Assembly (NCBI GenBank): GCA_963737425.1
Contig: CAVTSX010000010.1
Location: 434,001-498,000, forward strand
Direction of reading: 5' to 3'
DNA length: 64,000 bases
From: DASXRA01 sp963737425
GTDB taxonomy: Bacteria; Actinomycetota; Actinomycetes; Mycobacteriales; Jatrophihabitantaceae
The notes under the pieces are model-generated. The model was not told the origin of the DNA, did not search any database, and saw nothing but the letters and a program-made list of their open reading frames with translations. The translations under genes and the position numbers were made by a program. Shown here piece by piece: positions 63,629 through 64,000 of this stretch. Numbering within the stretch: position 1 is the first letter of the stretch; each line of letters begins with the position of its first letter.

Positions 63629-64000
63629 ATGGCTGACGCCGGGCCCGACACGCCGCAGCAGGGCACGCTCTTCGCCGACCCGGTTGGCGGGCCGAGCGAG
63701 CATATTGGCTATCGCGGCCCGACGGCATGCACGGCAGCCGGCATCACCTACCGCCAACTCGACTATTGGGCCCGTACCGGCCTCGTCGAACCCTCGATCA
63801 GGTCGGCTTCCGGCTCTGGTAGCCAGCGCCTTTACTCGTTCAAGGACATCCTCGTTCTCAAGGTCGTCAAGCGCCTGCTCGACACCGGCGTCTCGCTGCA
63901 GAACATCCGCTCGGCGGTCGAGACGCTGCGTGCACGCGGCGTCGACGATCTGGCCCGCATCACGCTGCTATCCGACGGCGCAACGGTGTATGAGTGCACG
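63629..64000 (+). CDS. MerR-family transcriptional regulator, 3' truncated (Rv1830-like)
   Basis: The frame is open from ATG 63629 to the window end (124 codons), with GGAG before the start. A 35-residue variable N-terminus precedes the MerR winged helix: GITYRQLDYWARTGLVEP, GSGSQRLYSFKDILVLKVV and the dimerisation helix start LLDTGVSLQNIRSAVETLR. It matches the second MerR protein that follows the DUF151 gene in mycobacteria. The effector domain lies outside the window. Confidence 0.9.
   Translation, partial: MADAGPDTPQQGTLFADPVGGPSEHIGYRGPTACTAAGITYRQLDYWARTGLVEPSIRSASGSGSQRLYSFKDILVLKVVKRLLDTGVSLQNIRSAVETLRARGVDDLARITLLSDGATVYECT

Overview
This is a high-GC, gene-dense stretch of an actinobacterial chromosome carrying mostly core genes. 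The 16S rRNA is of actinobacterial type, the gene order matches other Actinobacteria, and nearly every operon uses GTGA, ATGA or TGATG stop-start overlaps. I cannot place the organism to genus. The Frankia/Jatrophihabitans side of the phylum is a guess; nothing points to a mycolic-acid organism. No insertion sequence, prophage, plasmid gene or CRISPR array was seen.

Layout. (1) 1-5.4 kb is an acetate module: the DNA-binding end of a LytTR regulator (cut by the window edge), a small membrane protein, an ActP-type sodium/acetate symporter, a SatP-type acetate transporter and acetyl-CoA synthetase. (2) 5.6-8.2 kb, minus strand, is a membrane polysaccharide deacetylase/glycosyltransferase fusion with a proline/threonine-rich membrane-anchored partner. 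(3) 8.3-16.2 kb has a VOC protein, DUF1844, infC-rpmI-rplT-rRNA methyltransferase, an orphan oxygenase-like gene and pheST. (4) 16.2-27.4 kb has an AlkD-like glycosylase, the complete arginine operon argCJBDFRGH with an ARG-box promoter, 3-methyladenine glycosylase and a TyrZ-type tyrosyl-tRNA synthetase. (5) 27.4-33.25 kb is one complete rRNA operon (16S-23S-5S, no spacer tRNA) with two promoters, processing stems and a strong terminator. (6) 33.3-41.5 kb has a basic TPR-like protein, an OB-fold SSB-like gene, DUF1015, a HAD phosphatase, an SCP2 protein, a 58-residue protein, tlyA, nadK and recN. (7) 41.5-49 kb is a cell-envelope and division set: steA, steB/mctB, a MraY-like protein, a MurJ-like flippase, a GT4 glycosyltransferase and pyrG. 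(8) 49-58 kb has NUDIX, xerD, parA, a ribbon-helix-helix-like protein, scpA, scpB, rluB, aroH, cmk and der. (9) 58-64 kb has tRNA-Pro(GGG), a CDP-alcohol phosphatidyltransferase, DUF881/small-basic/DUF881, gcvH, a zinc-ribbon FHA protein and two MerR regulators around a DUF151 protein.

From memory, the order follows Mycobacterium tuberculosis Rv1641-Rv1713 and then Rv1822-Rv1830, with the two blocks joined here at tRNA-Pro and rRNA inserted after tyrS. No clearly new multi-gene system is visible. The best leads are smaller. They are: a switch of codon style inside acs; an apparently leaderless argC promoter built into its ARG box; a TPR gene starting about 20 bp behind the rRNA terminator; two DnaA-box sequences before an SSB-like gene; an AT-richer spacer with three TATCGATAA copies before aroH; several overlapping mini-ORFs; and an orphan 2OG-Fe(II)-oxygenase-like protein.
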